DNA from: JAGXIT01 sp964393815
Lineage (GTDB): Bacteria; Patescibacteriota; Saccharimonadia; Saccharimonadales; UBA4665
Direction: 5' to 3'
DNA: 7,460 bases
Assembly (NCBI GenBank): GCA_964393815.1
Contig: CAYMUP010000042.1
Location: 1 to 7,460 of the forward strand
Part shown: positions 1-6,416 of the stretch, one piece after another
How positions within the stretch are numbered: position 1 is the first letter of the stretch
How the letters are laid out: the number at the start of each line of letters is the position of its first letter
Position numbers and translations under genes: made by a program
The notes under the pieces: model-generated
Databases searched by the model: none
Told to the model about the DNA's origin: nothing
The model's input: the letters and a program-made list of their open reading frames with translations, nothing else

Positions 1-501
1 TTTGCACTTGGCAAGCACTACCGCACAGAGGGAAACTTCACCTGGGAAAACCTAGAGGCCGCCGCCAATCGACTGAGAAATTGGCGCGAAGCAGCCGCAC
101 TCATACACCAAAATACACGCGATGTGACGTTGAAAGGCTGTGTCTCCGCCGACTATGCTCATTTCAAAAATTCTATACTCATTTCTTTAACGAATGACCT
201 CGACACTGTTTCAGCGCTGCAAGTGATAGACAATTTTTGTGCCGAATTTTCAGCAGCAGATAAGACAGATGAGCTTACCCAGACTTTTAGTGATTTCGTA
301 CATTCTGCCCAGGATCTTCTAGGGATCAAACTGAGTGTTAACGATATATCTAATGAACAAAAGGAACTCATCACGAAGAGGGAATCCGCGAGAAGCGCAA
401 AAGAATGGAGCGCATCAGATACAATTCGTGATCGACTGGCCGAACAGGGCATATTCCTACGTGACACACCAAACGGCGCGGTGTGGTACCGACTCTCATA
501 A
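1..501 (+). CDS. cysS: Cysteinyl-tRNA synthetase, C-terminal part (5' truncated by window)
   Basis: Frame 1 is open from base 1 to a TAA stop at 499-501, giving 166 visible residues. The enzyme is a class I aminoacyl-tRNA synthetase that charges tRNA-Cys with cysteine in the cytosol. The visible part begins with LGKHYRTEGNFTWENLEAA, typical of the linker/DALR helical region after the catalytic core. It ends with the family's C-terminal signature, in which KEWSASDTIRDRLAEQGI is followed by LRDTPNGAVWYRL. The HIGH and KMSKS motifs and the zinc site would lie upstream of the window and cannot be judged. The GTG at 124 is an internal valine codon, not a start, because the conserved sequence continues upstream in frame. 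Nothing odd is seen in the visible part. The next gene points the other way, so cysS ends its transcription unit here. The family call is strong. Confidence 0.93.
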   Translation, partial: FALGKHYRTEGNFTWENLEAAANRLRNWREAAALIHQNTRDVTLKGCVSADYAHFKNSILISLTNDLDTVSALQVIDNFCAEFSAADKTDELTQTFSDFVHSAQDLLGIKLSVNDISNEQKELITKRESARSAKEWSASDTIRDRLAEQGIFLRDTPNGAVWYRLS

Positions 502-719
502 AGATGAGGAACCGATGAGCCAAGTCAGATTTGAGATTAGTGAGTAGTATCTCATCGGAAGGGAAGCGTTGAATTCTGGCATATTCCACCTCATGCCTCC
601 TGCGACGCTGCTTTACCCTAAAACCTGTAGGCTACGTTTCCAAAGAGGTAAAATCAGCCCCTGTTAAAAACGTATCCCGGGTAAAATCTGTTTATAGACC
701 TGTCAGCACAAGGCAGCCT
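502..719. other. Non-coding gap with several inverted repeats, no gene recognised
   Basis: This 218-nt gap lies between the convergent ends of cysS and the AI-2E gene. No convincing ORF is present; a 24-codon frame from ATG 593 lacks a ribosome binding site. I see four pairings: CCGATGAG 512-519 with CTCATCGG 551-558; AGCGT 565-569 with ACGCT 605-609, enclosing GGCAT 578-582 with ATGCC 593-597; and TTTACCC 612-618 with GGGTAAA 679-685, enclosing TACGTTT 633-639 with AAACGTA 668-674. A direct repeat GGTAAAATC occurs at 647-655 and 680-688. Inverted repeats of this size are about what chance gives in 218 nt, though the nesting is tidy. No hairpin is followed by a T-run, so no intrinsic terminator is visible for either flanking gene. 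It could be an unrecognised structured RNA or plain spacer. Confidence 0.4.
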
Positions 720-1850
720 CTAAATGGTGCCGCCCTTGGTTTTGGCATCATGCACTGTTGACGGTGTCAATATGTCTCGACGCTGCAAATAGTCGAGAAT
801 CAATATGCGAATGCACCCCATAACTGGTATGGAGACAAGTGCGCCAAGCAACCCACCAAAGTTCGCTCCGATTAGTACGGCCACAAAGACTAGGAGCGGT
901 GACATGTTTGTTGAGTTTGCTTGTATGCGCGGCTGGACCACGTAGTTTTCGATCTGCTGATACAAGATGTAATACCCTAGCACGACGAGGGCAGCTGGCA
1001 GGGAAGTAAAGAGTGCAACCATAGTACAGATGATAGCCCCGATGGTGTGGCCAACCATCGGTATGAGCCCACACACAAACACGATCACCATGAGCGCAAT
1101 TGGGTAGCTCACACCCATTATAAAGAAAATCGGCACTATAAGCAGGGCGGCAATTCCTGCGAGCAGTACTTGACCGTTTACATACCCCTGGACGACTCTG
1201 CGCATATCTTTCATGAGCCCAAAGTAGTGTTTGTGTTTGGAGTTTGGTACGACATCTTCCATTATCTTCCGCCAGCGTGGCCCTTCGGCTAGCATCATGA
1301 CCGTAAGTACAAGTACGGTAAGCATCGCAAAAACACTACTACCGATCTTGGTCAAAGTTGACCAAGCGGTACCGCCGATATCGCCGGTTCGTGAAGATAA
1401 TTGCGATGAAAGTTTGTCTACTTGGCCCTGAAGATTGTGGCGCACCACAAACTCACCTACTACGCCCTTGCCATTCTTCGTGTTGTCAATAAGTTCCGGT
1501 AGTCCCTGCACAAAGTCTGTTGTCTGACGAGCAAGGGGCGGCAAAATTGTGGCAACAAATCCGATGAGCGCAACCACTATCAGACCGATGGAAATAGCGG
1601 TCGCAAGATTGCGTTTGTTTCGTTTTTTACCTGGCAGGTTTGCCGAGAGCCACCGTACTGGTGCGTCAAGCGCCAAGCTTAAAAAGAATGCCACACCGAT
1701 GAGCGTGAGAGCATGAAGACTCTGTCTTACCGCCAAAAGCAGTAAAAAAGCGCCAAAGGTTAGTGCAATAACCCGAACGATAGAGTGGGTTGAAATTGAT
1801 ATTTCTAGATCTGCGTTTTCTTTAGAAAATAGTTTTGCCATGAGCCTCAT
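720..1850 (-). CDS. AI-2E family transporter-like polytopic membrane protein
   Basis: Member of the AI-2E/UPF0118 family, multi-pass inner-membrane proteins. Members have been linked to autoinducer-2 export or ion antiport, and most have unknown substrates. With the ATG at 1850 the product is 376 residues, normal for the family. Hydrophobic blocks lie near residues 23-61, 83-104, 170-188, 226-262, 268-297 and 317-349. The soluble loop at about 105-165 matches the family plan. Family signatures are GLIPMVGHTIGAI (261-273) and the C-terminal stretch QQIENYVVQPRIQ (298-310) followed by the SPLLVFVAVLIGANFGGLLG region. ATG 1850 lies just after the upstream stop (TGA 1857-1855). ATG 1841, with AGG three bases before it, is a real alternative. 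A TTG at 1877 would extend into the glycosyltransferase gene. It is the last gene of the leftward block, so it may serve that pathway, for example by moving a glycolipid or intermediate. That role is inference. Confidence 0.88.
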   Translation of the reverse strand: MRLMAKLFSKENADLEISISTHSIVRVIALTFGAFLLLLAVRQSLHALTLIGVAFFLSLALDAPVRWLSANLPGKKRNKRNLATAISIGLIVVALIGFVATILPPLARQTTDFVQGLPELIDNTKNGKGVVGEFVVRHNLQGQVDKLSSQLSSRTGDIGGTAWSTLTKIGSSVFAMLTVLVLTVMMLAEGPRWRKIMEDVVPNSKHKHYFGLMKDMRRVVQGYVNGQVLLAGIAALLIVPIFFIMGVSYPIALMVIVFVCGLIPMVGHTIGAIICTMVALFTSLPAALVVLGYYILYQQIENYVVQPRIQANSTNMSPLLVFVAVLIGANFGGLLGALVSIPVMGCIRILILDYLQRRDILTPSTVHDAKTKGGTI

Positions 1851-1854
1851 TATG

Positions 1855-3000
1855 TCACGCGGCGCGTCGCTTCTCAACTGTCTTTTTATAGACTTGTTCG
1901 ATGTCTTTACAGACTATATCGACGTCAAATTGTTTGACATATGCTTTCTGCGCGTCTGCGATCTCGCTGCGCCTCTTTGGGTCATGTAGGTGTGCCGCGA
2001 GCAATTTTGCAAATTTCTCTGTGTCTTTTGGGTTAACAAGCTGCTCATTAAAGCCTTGCATGACAGACGCGTAGCCAGGGTTATCACCTCCAATAACCGG
2101 CCCTCTAGCTGCAGCAAGCGCCTCTAGCAGGCTAATGCCGAAACTCTCGCCGCTCAAACTAGGAAAGACGGCCAGGTCTGCGCCGGCCAAAAAGTCAACT
2201 TTGTCAGCATCCGCCACAAAACCCGCAAAACTTACCATATCAAGTTTTTTATCTTGCGCATACCTTTTGAGCTCAGCGAGTAGTGGCCCTTTGCCCCCAA
2301 TAACAACTTCGTATTTGCCGGTGTAAAGCTTTTTTTCATTCATATAGTGCACCGCTTCCAATAGCTGCATGGCACCTTTCCGCTCAACAAGACGTCCTAA
2401 GAAAACAATTTTGGCTGGTTTAAAGAAACGCTGCACATTTTGCGCGAACCGGCTCGATTTTCGGTAAAAAACGTCATAATCAAACGCATTTGGCACAACG
2501 GTAGTGCTAAGTCCAAAGTAGTTTTTTGCGAATGCTGCTGCAGGCTCTGAGACGGCCATAACTGCATCAAAGCACCGACTTGAGCGCATAGTCAAAAGGT
2601 TTAAAGCTCTACTTCCCAGTCGAGCGAGCAGACCATAGGGTAAAATGTGGAATGTTCCAAGCACAGCTGTCTCGGGAGAAGCAAGTTTCATTAAGCGACC
2701 GGCCATAAAAGGACTATATGGAGTCTGGATGTGTAGAATGTCGAGCTGTAACTCTCTGAGAAGTCGGCGAAGTTTTTTGCGGCTCGTTGGCAGTGGTACA
2801 GAGAGGCGATTACCATTAAACGATACTTTCACGTTATGGCTCAAGCTATGCAGGTTTGGTAGGTTACGCTCATGAGTTTCGCCGACAAGATAAAATACTT
2901 CATGTCCATGTGCTGACATCCATTTCCCCACGCGCATGACGTATTGCTGCACGCCGTCTTCCGGGTCTAAAGACTCATCAAGCACCAAACCGATACGCAT
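1855..3000 (-). CDS. GT4 family glycosyltransferase, PimA-like (GT4-B)
   Basis: GT-B fold, retaining glycosyltransferase of CAZy family GT4, 381 residues from ATG 3000. It should move a sugar from a nucleotide donor to a lipid or glycan acceptor at the cytosolic membrane face. The N-terminal acceptor domain opens with MRIGLVLDES and DGVQQY, a variant of the usual glycine loop. HIQTPYSPF (90-98) and GTFH (115-118) follow. The donor domain has LGRLVERKG (201-209, with R203 and K208) and GESFGISLLEAL (284-295) with the E-x7-E pair E285/E293. The frame stays open upstream to 3147, but that part lies inside the preceding gene. ATG 3000 has AAGGGG nine bases upstream and matches the normal GT4 N terminus, so it was chosen. 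It overlaps the upstream transferase gene by 23 nt, which suggests coupled translation. The two paralogues may add successive sugars. Donor and acceptor cannot be read from sequence. Confidence 0.9.
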   Translation of the reverse strand: MRIGLVLDESLDPEDGVQQYVMRVGKWMSAHGHEVFYLVGETHERNLPNLHSLSHNVKVSFNGNRLSVPLPTSRKKLRRLLRELQLDILHIQTPYSPFMAGRLMKLASPETAVLGTFHILPYGLLARLGSRALNLLTMRSSRCFDAVMAVSEPAAAFAKNYFGLSTTVVPNAFDYDVFYRKSSRFAQNVQRFFKPAKIVFLGRLVERKGAMQLLEAVHYMNEKKLYTGKYEVVIGGKGPLLAELKRYAQDKKLDMVSFAGFVADADKVDFLAGADLAVFPSLSGESFGISLLEALAAARGPVIGGDNPGYASVMQGFNEQLVNPKDTEKFAKLLAAHLHDPKRRSEIADAQKAYVKQFDVDIVCKDIEQVYKKTVEKRRAA

Positions 3001-4147
3001 GGTTTTCATCCCCTTGACGGCTTTTTTCATGGGAGGCAATGGCTTTTGTATAAACCTCTTCGTATTTGGTGACCACTTTGCGGTAATCATACTGACGAAC
3101 TTCTTTCTTTGCCCATTTGCGCCAGAGATCACGGAGCCCTTCATCAAACATGAGCAGCTCTAAACGGTGAGCAAACTCCTTTGAATCATAAGGGTCTACG
3201 AGCGAGAGCTGGCCAAGACCCGTAAGCACGCTCGCATATCCAGGGTTGTTACCCGCAACCGTAATCGCACCGCTTGCCATGGCTTCAACAAGCACAATTC
3301 CAAAACTCTCGCCGTACAGAGCAGGGTAACAAGCCACTGTCGCCGTGTGTAGCAGACGATTTTTCTCTGACTCCTCTACAAAACCGTGGAATGTTACATT
3401 TTTCAAGGCCAGGTTTTTGACAAGCTCCTCAAGCTTCTCACGGTCTACGCCGTCACCAGCAATGTCCAATTTTGCCTCTGGGTGGCGCTCTTGAAAGAGC
3501 GCAAACGATTTAATAAGATACTCCACGCCTTTTCGCTTCTCGAGCCTCCCAATATAGACAATACTAGGTGGAGCTTTAGGGTCAACGACCAAGCCCGCGG
3601 GCTTACGAAATTTTGGTAAGTTGATGCCGTTTGAAATGAGTTCGATCGGTTCATCGGTAAGTGTGCTGATGTACTTCAGTGCTGGCTCAGACACGGCTGT
3701 AAATCCATCAAGATGCCGCAGCAGGGGCTTTGTGTACGGAATGATCACTTTAGAAAGTGCCCGGCTCGTCAGATTATCTGGCAGTTTGGCATGAAACGTC
3801 CCAATATTTGCACAGGTACTTCGGCTGAGTATTTGGCGGCTCAGTACAGGAACCCATGGTTCGTGAAAATGCAGCACATCAAACTTTTCATATTCGAGCA
3901 TGGAGTCAATCTCATCGGTAAGCACACTGGCGCTAATGTGCGTAGTCGTTGCTATTGCCTTAAAATCTGTTCCTGTGCCTAAGAAAATAATCCGTCTCCC
4001 AGTCCCAGTGTATGGTTGACGTGGTTGCGGCGTAATAATAACGGCTTCGTGACCACGCTTGTTGAGTTCTGTTTGAATTTCTTTGACAGCCTCTTGAACG
4101 CCACCGCCATTGGCTATGTTATACGGGCAGACTAATCCAATTTTCAT
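2978..4147 (-). CDS. GT4 family glycosyltransferase, phosphatidylinositol mannosyltransferase (PimA)-like (GT4-A)
   Basis: Retaining GT-B glycosyltransferase of family GT4, 389 residues. The N terminus MKIGLVCPYN with NGGGVQEAVKEIQTEL (13-28) carries the GGV loop and strongly resembles actinobacterial PimA, as do HFHEPWVP (93-100) and GTFHAKLP (116-123). The donor-binding half shows YIGRLEKRKGVEYLI (198-212; R201, K206), a GDGVDREKL loop (231-239) and YGESFGIVLVEAM (278-290) with the E-x7-E pair E280/E288, followed by GNNPGYASVL. PimA adds mannose to phosphatidylinositol on the inner leaflet. No inositol-phosphate synthase is visible here, so the lipid acceptor is open; a diacylglycerol or polyprenyl-phosphate acceptor is equally possible. 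A good ribosome binding site (GGAAGGT, 4157-4151) precedes ATG 4147. It starts 28 nt after the hydrolase stop and overlaps the next gene by 23 nt. The family call is firm and the substrate is unknown. Confidence 0.91.
   Translation of the reverse strand: MKIGLVCPYNIANGGGVQEAVKEIQTELNKRGHEAVIITPQPRQPYTGTGRRIIFLGTGTDFKAIATTTHISASVLTDEIDSMLEYEKFDVLHFHEPWVPVLSRQILSRSTCANIGTFHAKLPDNLTSRALSKVIIPYTKPLLRHLDGFTAVSEPALKYISTLTDEPIELISNGINLPKFRKPAGLVVDPKAPPSIVYIGRLEKRKGVEYLIKSFALFQERHPEAKLDIAGDGVDREKLEELVKNLALKNVTFHGFVEESEKNRLLHTATVACYPALYGESFGIVLVEAMASGAITVAGNNPGYASVLTGLGQLSLVDPYDSKEFAHRLELLMFDEGLRDLWRKWAKKEVRQYDYRKVVTKYEEVYTKAIASHEKSRQGDENHAYRFGA
3010..3015 (-). promoter_or_regulatory. Ribosome binding site that fixes the GT4-B start
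   Basis: On the minus strand AAGGGG sits nine bases before ATG 3000, inside the coding end of the upstream transferase gene. The in-frame ATG at 3009 would touch this site directly, with no spacer, so 3000 is the better start. The site lies within the upstream gene, which fits re-initiation by ribosomes ending at TGA 2980-2978. Confidence 0.6.
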
Positions 4148-4150
4148 ATC

Positions 4151-4166
4151 ACCTTCCAGTATAGCA
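4151..4166 (-). promoter_or_regulatory. Ribosome binding site and possible extended -10 box of GT4-A
   Basis: On the minus strand TGCTATACT (4166-4158) has the form of an extended -10 element. It runs straight into GGAAGGT (4157-4151), a clear Shine-Dalgarno sequence three bases before ATG 4147. If the -10 were used, transcription would start near 4151 and remove that site from the mRNA, so the two readings compete. The ribosome binding site is the safer one; the promoter is speculative. It lies in the 28-nt gap after the hydrolase gene. Confidence 0.45.
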
Positions 4167-4175
4167 TCGGGAGGG

Positions 4176-5099
4176 TTATAAGAATGCCTTCTTTAACTTA
4201 TCGGGGATAAGAACTGCAGCCTCTTCTTTCGTGGCGATCACACTTGGCACGTGAGCTTTTGAGCCAATTTTTACCGGTATAAATTTGGCGTAGACGATGC
4301 GCATGTGCTGCTCTACAACTGCATTATCGAAGTAATTATCGTTGTCTGTGTAGATATGCCAGACAGGCAATGGTACGGGCGTACCGCAGTTGTCAACCGT
4401 AAGCAGCTCGGTAGTCGTCTTCATGTAGGTACGGACATCATTGTCGTGCCAAAGCCCTACTTCTACGTCCATCATTTTTTCATGGACCGCTTTATCACCT
4501 TCGGCAAGGTTAAACTTGTGTTTCGCATTGTTTGTTCGGGCATAGACAGCACGAAGCACAGGGCTGAGAAGTGCAGTGTGACGGAAGATGAAGGGCAATG
4601 GGCGATGCGTAACCAACTGTGAGCCTCGCAAGTACAGCTGGTAGCGACGTTTCGAGAAAGTAAAATCGTCGTATCTCATAAACCCTGCTGCACTGACAAG
4701 CACTTCTACCCGTTCGGTTAGCTCTGGATAACGTTGAAGCATACGAGTAGCAACCAAAAAGCCGAAAGATATACCCACGATAGCAACTTTCTTTCGTTTG
4801 TATCGCATCCGTATGATTGCTGCCATATAATCGGCGTAATTATCGAGGCTTGCATCTTTACCGACTGTGTAAAAACTGTCCATACCACCAAACCCAGGCA
4901 GATCAGGCATGTAGACTGAACCAAAATCGTGTAAGTTCTGGACAAGCCCCCACCACCTTTCGAGTGAGGAATGATGCCCATAAATGACGAGAATCTCTTG
5001 CTTTTTATCTTTAGGAGCAGGCACATGCATGACACGACCAGTCATACCGTTGATATGCAGCGGTTTAATGTAGTGACTTGGATCGTCGTGTAACGCCAT
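4176..5099 (-). CDS. Alpha/beta hydrolase
   Basis: Single-domain alpha/beta hydrolase, 307 residues, a usual length. The oxyanion-hole region is ILVIYGHHSS (36-45). DLPGFGG (66-72) follows the next strand. The nucleophile elbow is VGISFG (108-113), with Ser111 in the G-x-S-x-G motif. A likely acid is Asp252 or Asp254 in YTDNDNYF, and the likely catalytic His is His283 in SKAHVPS. Residues about 140-220 form an inserted basic and hydrophobic cap. No signal peptide or membrane segment is seen, so it should act in the cytosol. The substrate class (ester, lipid, thioester) cannot be told from these motifs. It is the first gene of the leftward block, 28 nt before two PimA-like transferases, so a lipid or acyl-sugar substrate is a fair guess and no more. 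ATG 5099 was chosen; the next in-frame ATG is residue 19. Confidence 0.87.
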   Translation of the reverse strand: MALHDDPSHYIKPLHINGMTGRVMHVPAPKDKKQEILVIYGHHSSLERWWGLVQNLHDFGSVYMPDLPGFGGMDSFYTVGKDASLDNYADYMAAIIRMRYKRKKVAIVGISFGFLVATRMLQRYPELTERVEVLVSAAGFMRYDDFTFSKRRYQLYLRGSQLVTHRPLPFIFRHTALLSPVLRAVYARTNNAKHKFNLAEGDKAVHEKMMDVEVGLWHDNDVRTYMKTTTELLTVDNCGTPVPLPVWHIYTDNDNYFDNAVVEQHMRIVYAKFIPVKIGSKAHVPSVIATKEEAAVLIPDKLKKAFL

Positions 5100-5109
5100 T
5101 TTTATGTAA

Positions 5110-5122
5110 CTGGCTCCTCCAG
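5110..5122 (-). promoter_or_regulatory. Small hairpin presenting AGGAG in the hydrolase leader
   Basis: In the hydrolase leader the minus strand reads CTGG-AGGAG-CCAG, a 4-bp stem whose loop is a Shine-Dalgarno-like AGGAG. The loop lies 14 nt before the ATG, farther than the usual 5-10 nt. No better site is nearer. It may be the ribosome binding site at long spacing or a chance match. Confidence 0.3.
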
Positions 5123-5141
5123 ATAGGTTTTCTTACCCCAT

Positions 5142-5170
5142 ATTGTAGGTGATAAATTGGTCAACTGCAA
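5142..5170 (-). promoter_or_regulatory. Putative sigma-70-type promoter of the leftward operon
   Basis: On the minus strand TTGCAG (5170-5165) is followed after exactly 17 nt by TACAAT (5147-5142). The -10 matches consensus at five of six positions, the -35 at three of six. Transcription would start near 5135, giving a leader of about 36 nt before the hydrolase ATG at 5099. It stands back to back with the capA promoter, so the two -35 regions are only 6 nt apart and the promoters may affect each other. Confidence 0.5.
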
Positions 5171-5176
5171 CTTTGA

Positions 5177-5208
5177 TTGCACCTCTTTAGCGCTAGGTAG
5201 CTTATACT
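5177..5208 (+). promoter_or_regulatory. Putative capA promoter with long spacer and TAGCGCTAG element
   Basis: TTGCAC (5177-5182) and TATACT (5203-5208) are separated by 20 nt, longer than the usual 17. The spacer contains TAGCGCTAG (5188-5196), whose core TAGCGCTA is a perfect palindrome, ending 6 nt before the -10 box. The same arrangement appears before the facing vanY-like gene. Transcription would begin near 5215, between two in-frame ATGs at 5212 and 5218, so the mRNA would be leaderless or nearly so. Long spacers holding a palindrome are known for MerR-type regulated promoters; that link here is conjecture. Confidence 0.5.
5187..5196. promoter_or_regulatory. Shared palindromic element TTAGCGCTAG (candidate operator), copy 1
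   Basis: The 8-nt core TAGCGCTA is self-complementary. A second copy stands at 7200-7209, at the same distance from the -10 box of the vanY-like gene. I see no other full copy in the window. Lying between -35 and -10, a bound protein could repress or re-align the promoter. The binding protein is unknown and is not encoded here in any form I recognise. Confidence 0.45.
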
Positions 5209-5211
5209 AAA

Positions 5212-6411
5212 ATGAGTATGGAACGTCGAACGAGCCTTCTGGTAATTCTTACGGGGTGTTTGTTGCTGATTGTGGCCGGCACATTGCGCTATGCCAACAT
5301 GGAAAGCCAGCAAAGTGTAAAGAAGGGCCAAACCAACATTCAGACAACCTCTGCGTCAAAAACGCTTCTTTTTTCGGCTCTGGGAGACCAGCTGGCGCAT
5401 GATTCTATCGTCGCACACGCCAAGACTATGGCAGGTTACGACTTTACCCCTTACTATGCCTCTATACGAAAGTACACAGCGCCTAGCGATGTCGTTTTTT
5501 GCAATCCCGAAACTCTTGCTTCCGGTCCTGATTTCGGCATCAGTGGATACCCAACTTTCAACGCGCCCTCTGAGTACGCTAGTAGTTTACGCAACCCCGT
5601 AAACGGGCCAGGTTGCAATATGATTAACCTTGCTTCGAACCACATCAATGACAAAGGGCAAGATGCGCTGAATGCGACTGTGGCCATTTGGCAAGGCTTA
5701 AAACCACTCGCCGCAAATGGAGCAAACCGTAGTGCAGAAGAGCAAAACACAGTAGCGTATTTTACTAAAAATGACATCAAAGTTGCTTTTGTGGCTTTCG
5801 CCGACTACAGCAACGACACCAACCTCACCCCGTACGCTCTCAATAATTACCATGACGATACGCTAGTGGCAAACCTGGTCTCAAACGCACGAAAAAACGC
5901 CGATTTAGTCATTGTCTCGATGCACTGGGGAACCGAAGATATGACCTCACCGAACGATGACCAGATCGCTGCCGCCCGACGACTCACAGATATGGGGGTT
6001 GACGTCATCATCGGTACCGGCCCGCACGTATTACAAAACGTTTCATGGCTGATGCGTAAAGACGGTCATAAAACCCTTGTTTGGTACTCGCTCGGCAACA
6101 CGCTGTCCGCACAATTAAAGATCGAGGAGCTAACTGGTGGTATTGCCGGGTTTCGCGCTACTAAGACAGCGTCAGGGGTTACCATAGACGGGCTTACATT
6201 TTTACCGACATTCATGAGCTATGAGTGGCCTGAGGCAGACAAACTAGCTGACAATCTTGGGGCTAGGTCTAGCTTCAAGTTACGGCCACTCGCTGAGGCC
6301 GATAGCGACATAACACGCATGTTTGGTACACCATATTCTGCAGCTGAGCGTCGTCAGTTTGTACAAAACGTCTTATCGAAAGACACCAACGTCAAACTAC
6401 TACCAGAGTAA
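5212..6411 (+). CDS. CapA family protein (PGA_cap, metallophosphatase-like fold), membrane-anchored
   Basis: CapA-family protein of the poly-gamma-glutamate capsule synthesis type (PGA_cap domain, calcineurin-like fold), 399 residues. A basic start (MERR) and hydrophobic residues 8-24 form a signal anchor. LTGC at 13-16 resembles a lipobox, but hydrophobic residues continue after the Cys, so an uncleaved anchor seems likelier. Conserved blocks in order: ALGDQLAHD (56-64, D59), CNPETLASG (97-105), INLASNHINDKG (138-149, N143/H144), VSMHWGTE (235-242, H238), VDVIIGTGPHVLQ (263-275, H272) and WYSLGNTL (291-298). The first His often found in the GxHPHV motif is Gly270 here. True CapA works with CapB/CapC, which are absent, so it is better read as an extracytoplasmic hydrolase-like protein of unknown substrate. 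ATG 5212 is the longest start; ATG 5218 fits the predicted transcription start better. It converges on the vanY-like gene with a 5-nt gap. Confidence 0.88.
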   Translation: MSMERRTSLLVILTGCLLLIVAGTLRYANMESQQSVKKGQTNIQTTSASKTLLFSALGDQLAHDSIVAHAKTMAGYDFTPYYASIRKYTAPSDVVFCNPETLASGPDFGISGYPTFNAPSEYASSLRNPVNGPGCNMINLASNHINDKGQDALNATVAIWQGLKPLAANGANRSAEEQNTVAYFTKNDIKVAFVAFADYSNDTNLTPYALNNYHDDTLVANLVSNARKNADLVIVSMHWGTEDMTSPNDDQIAAARRLTDMGVDVIIGTGPHVLQNVSWLMRKDGHKTLVWYSLGNTLSAQLKIEELTGGIAGFRATKTASGVTIDGLTFLPTFMSYEWPEADKLADNLGARSSFKLRPLAEADSDITRMFGTPYSAAERRQFVQNVLSKDTNVKLLPE

Positions 6412-6416
6412 ATGGT

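Noticed and set aside
159..467. 102-codon open frame antisense to cysS
   Set aside because: It mirrors the conserved cysS coding region and has no recognisable domain or ribosome binding site.
512..558. Intrinsic terminator after cysS
   Set aside because: The 8-bp inverted repeat has a 31-nt loop and is followed by purine-rich sequence, not a T-run.
502..719. tmRNA, SRP RNA or RNase P RNA
   Set aside because: Stretches such as GTTAAAAACG and TCGGAAGGGAAGC recall these RNAs, but no tRNA-like end, tag frame, SRP symmetric loop or RNase P core is present on either strand.
1851..1877. TTG start for the AI-2E gene
   Set aside because: A rare start that overlaps the GT4-B end; ATG 1850 and ATG 1841 are better placed.
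3001..3147. Longer N terminus for GT4-B
   Set aside because: It lies inside the coding end of GT4-A and lacks GT4 similarity; the family N terminus begins at ATG 3000.
5254..5265. Lipoprotein lipobox in the CapA-like protein
   Set aside because: LTGC fits the pattern, but the hydrophobic stretch runs on past the Cys, as in a membrane anchor.
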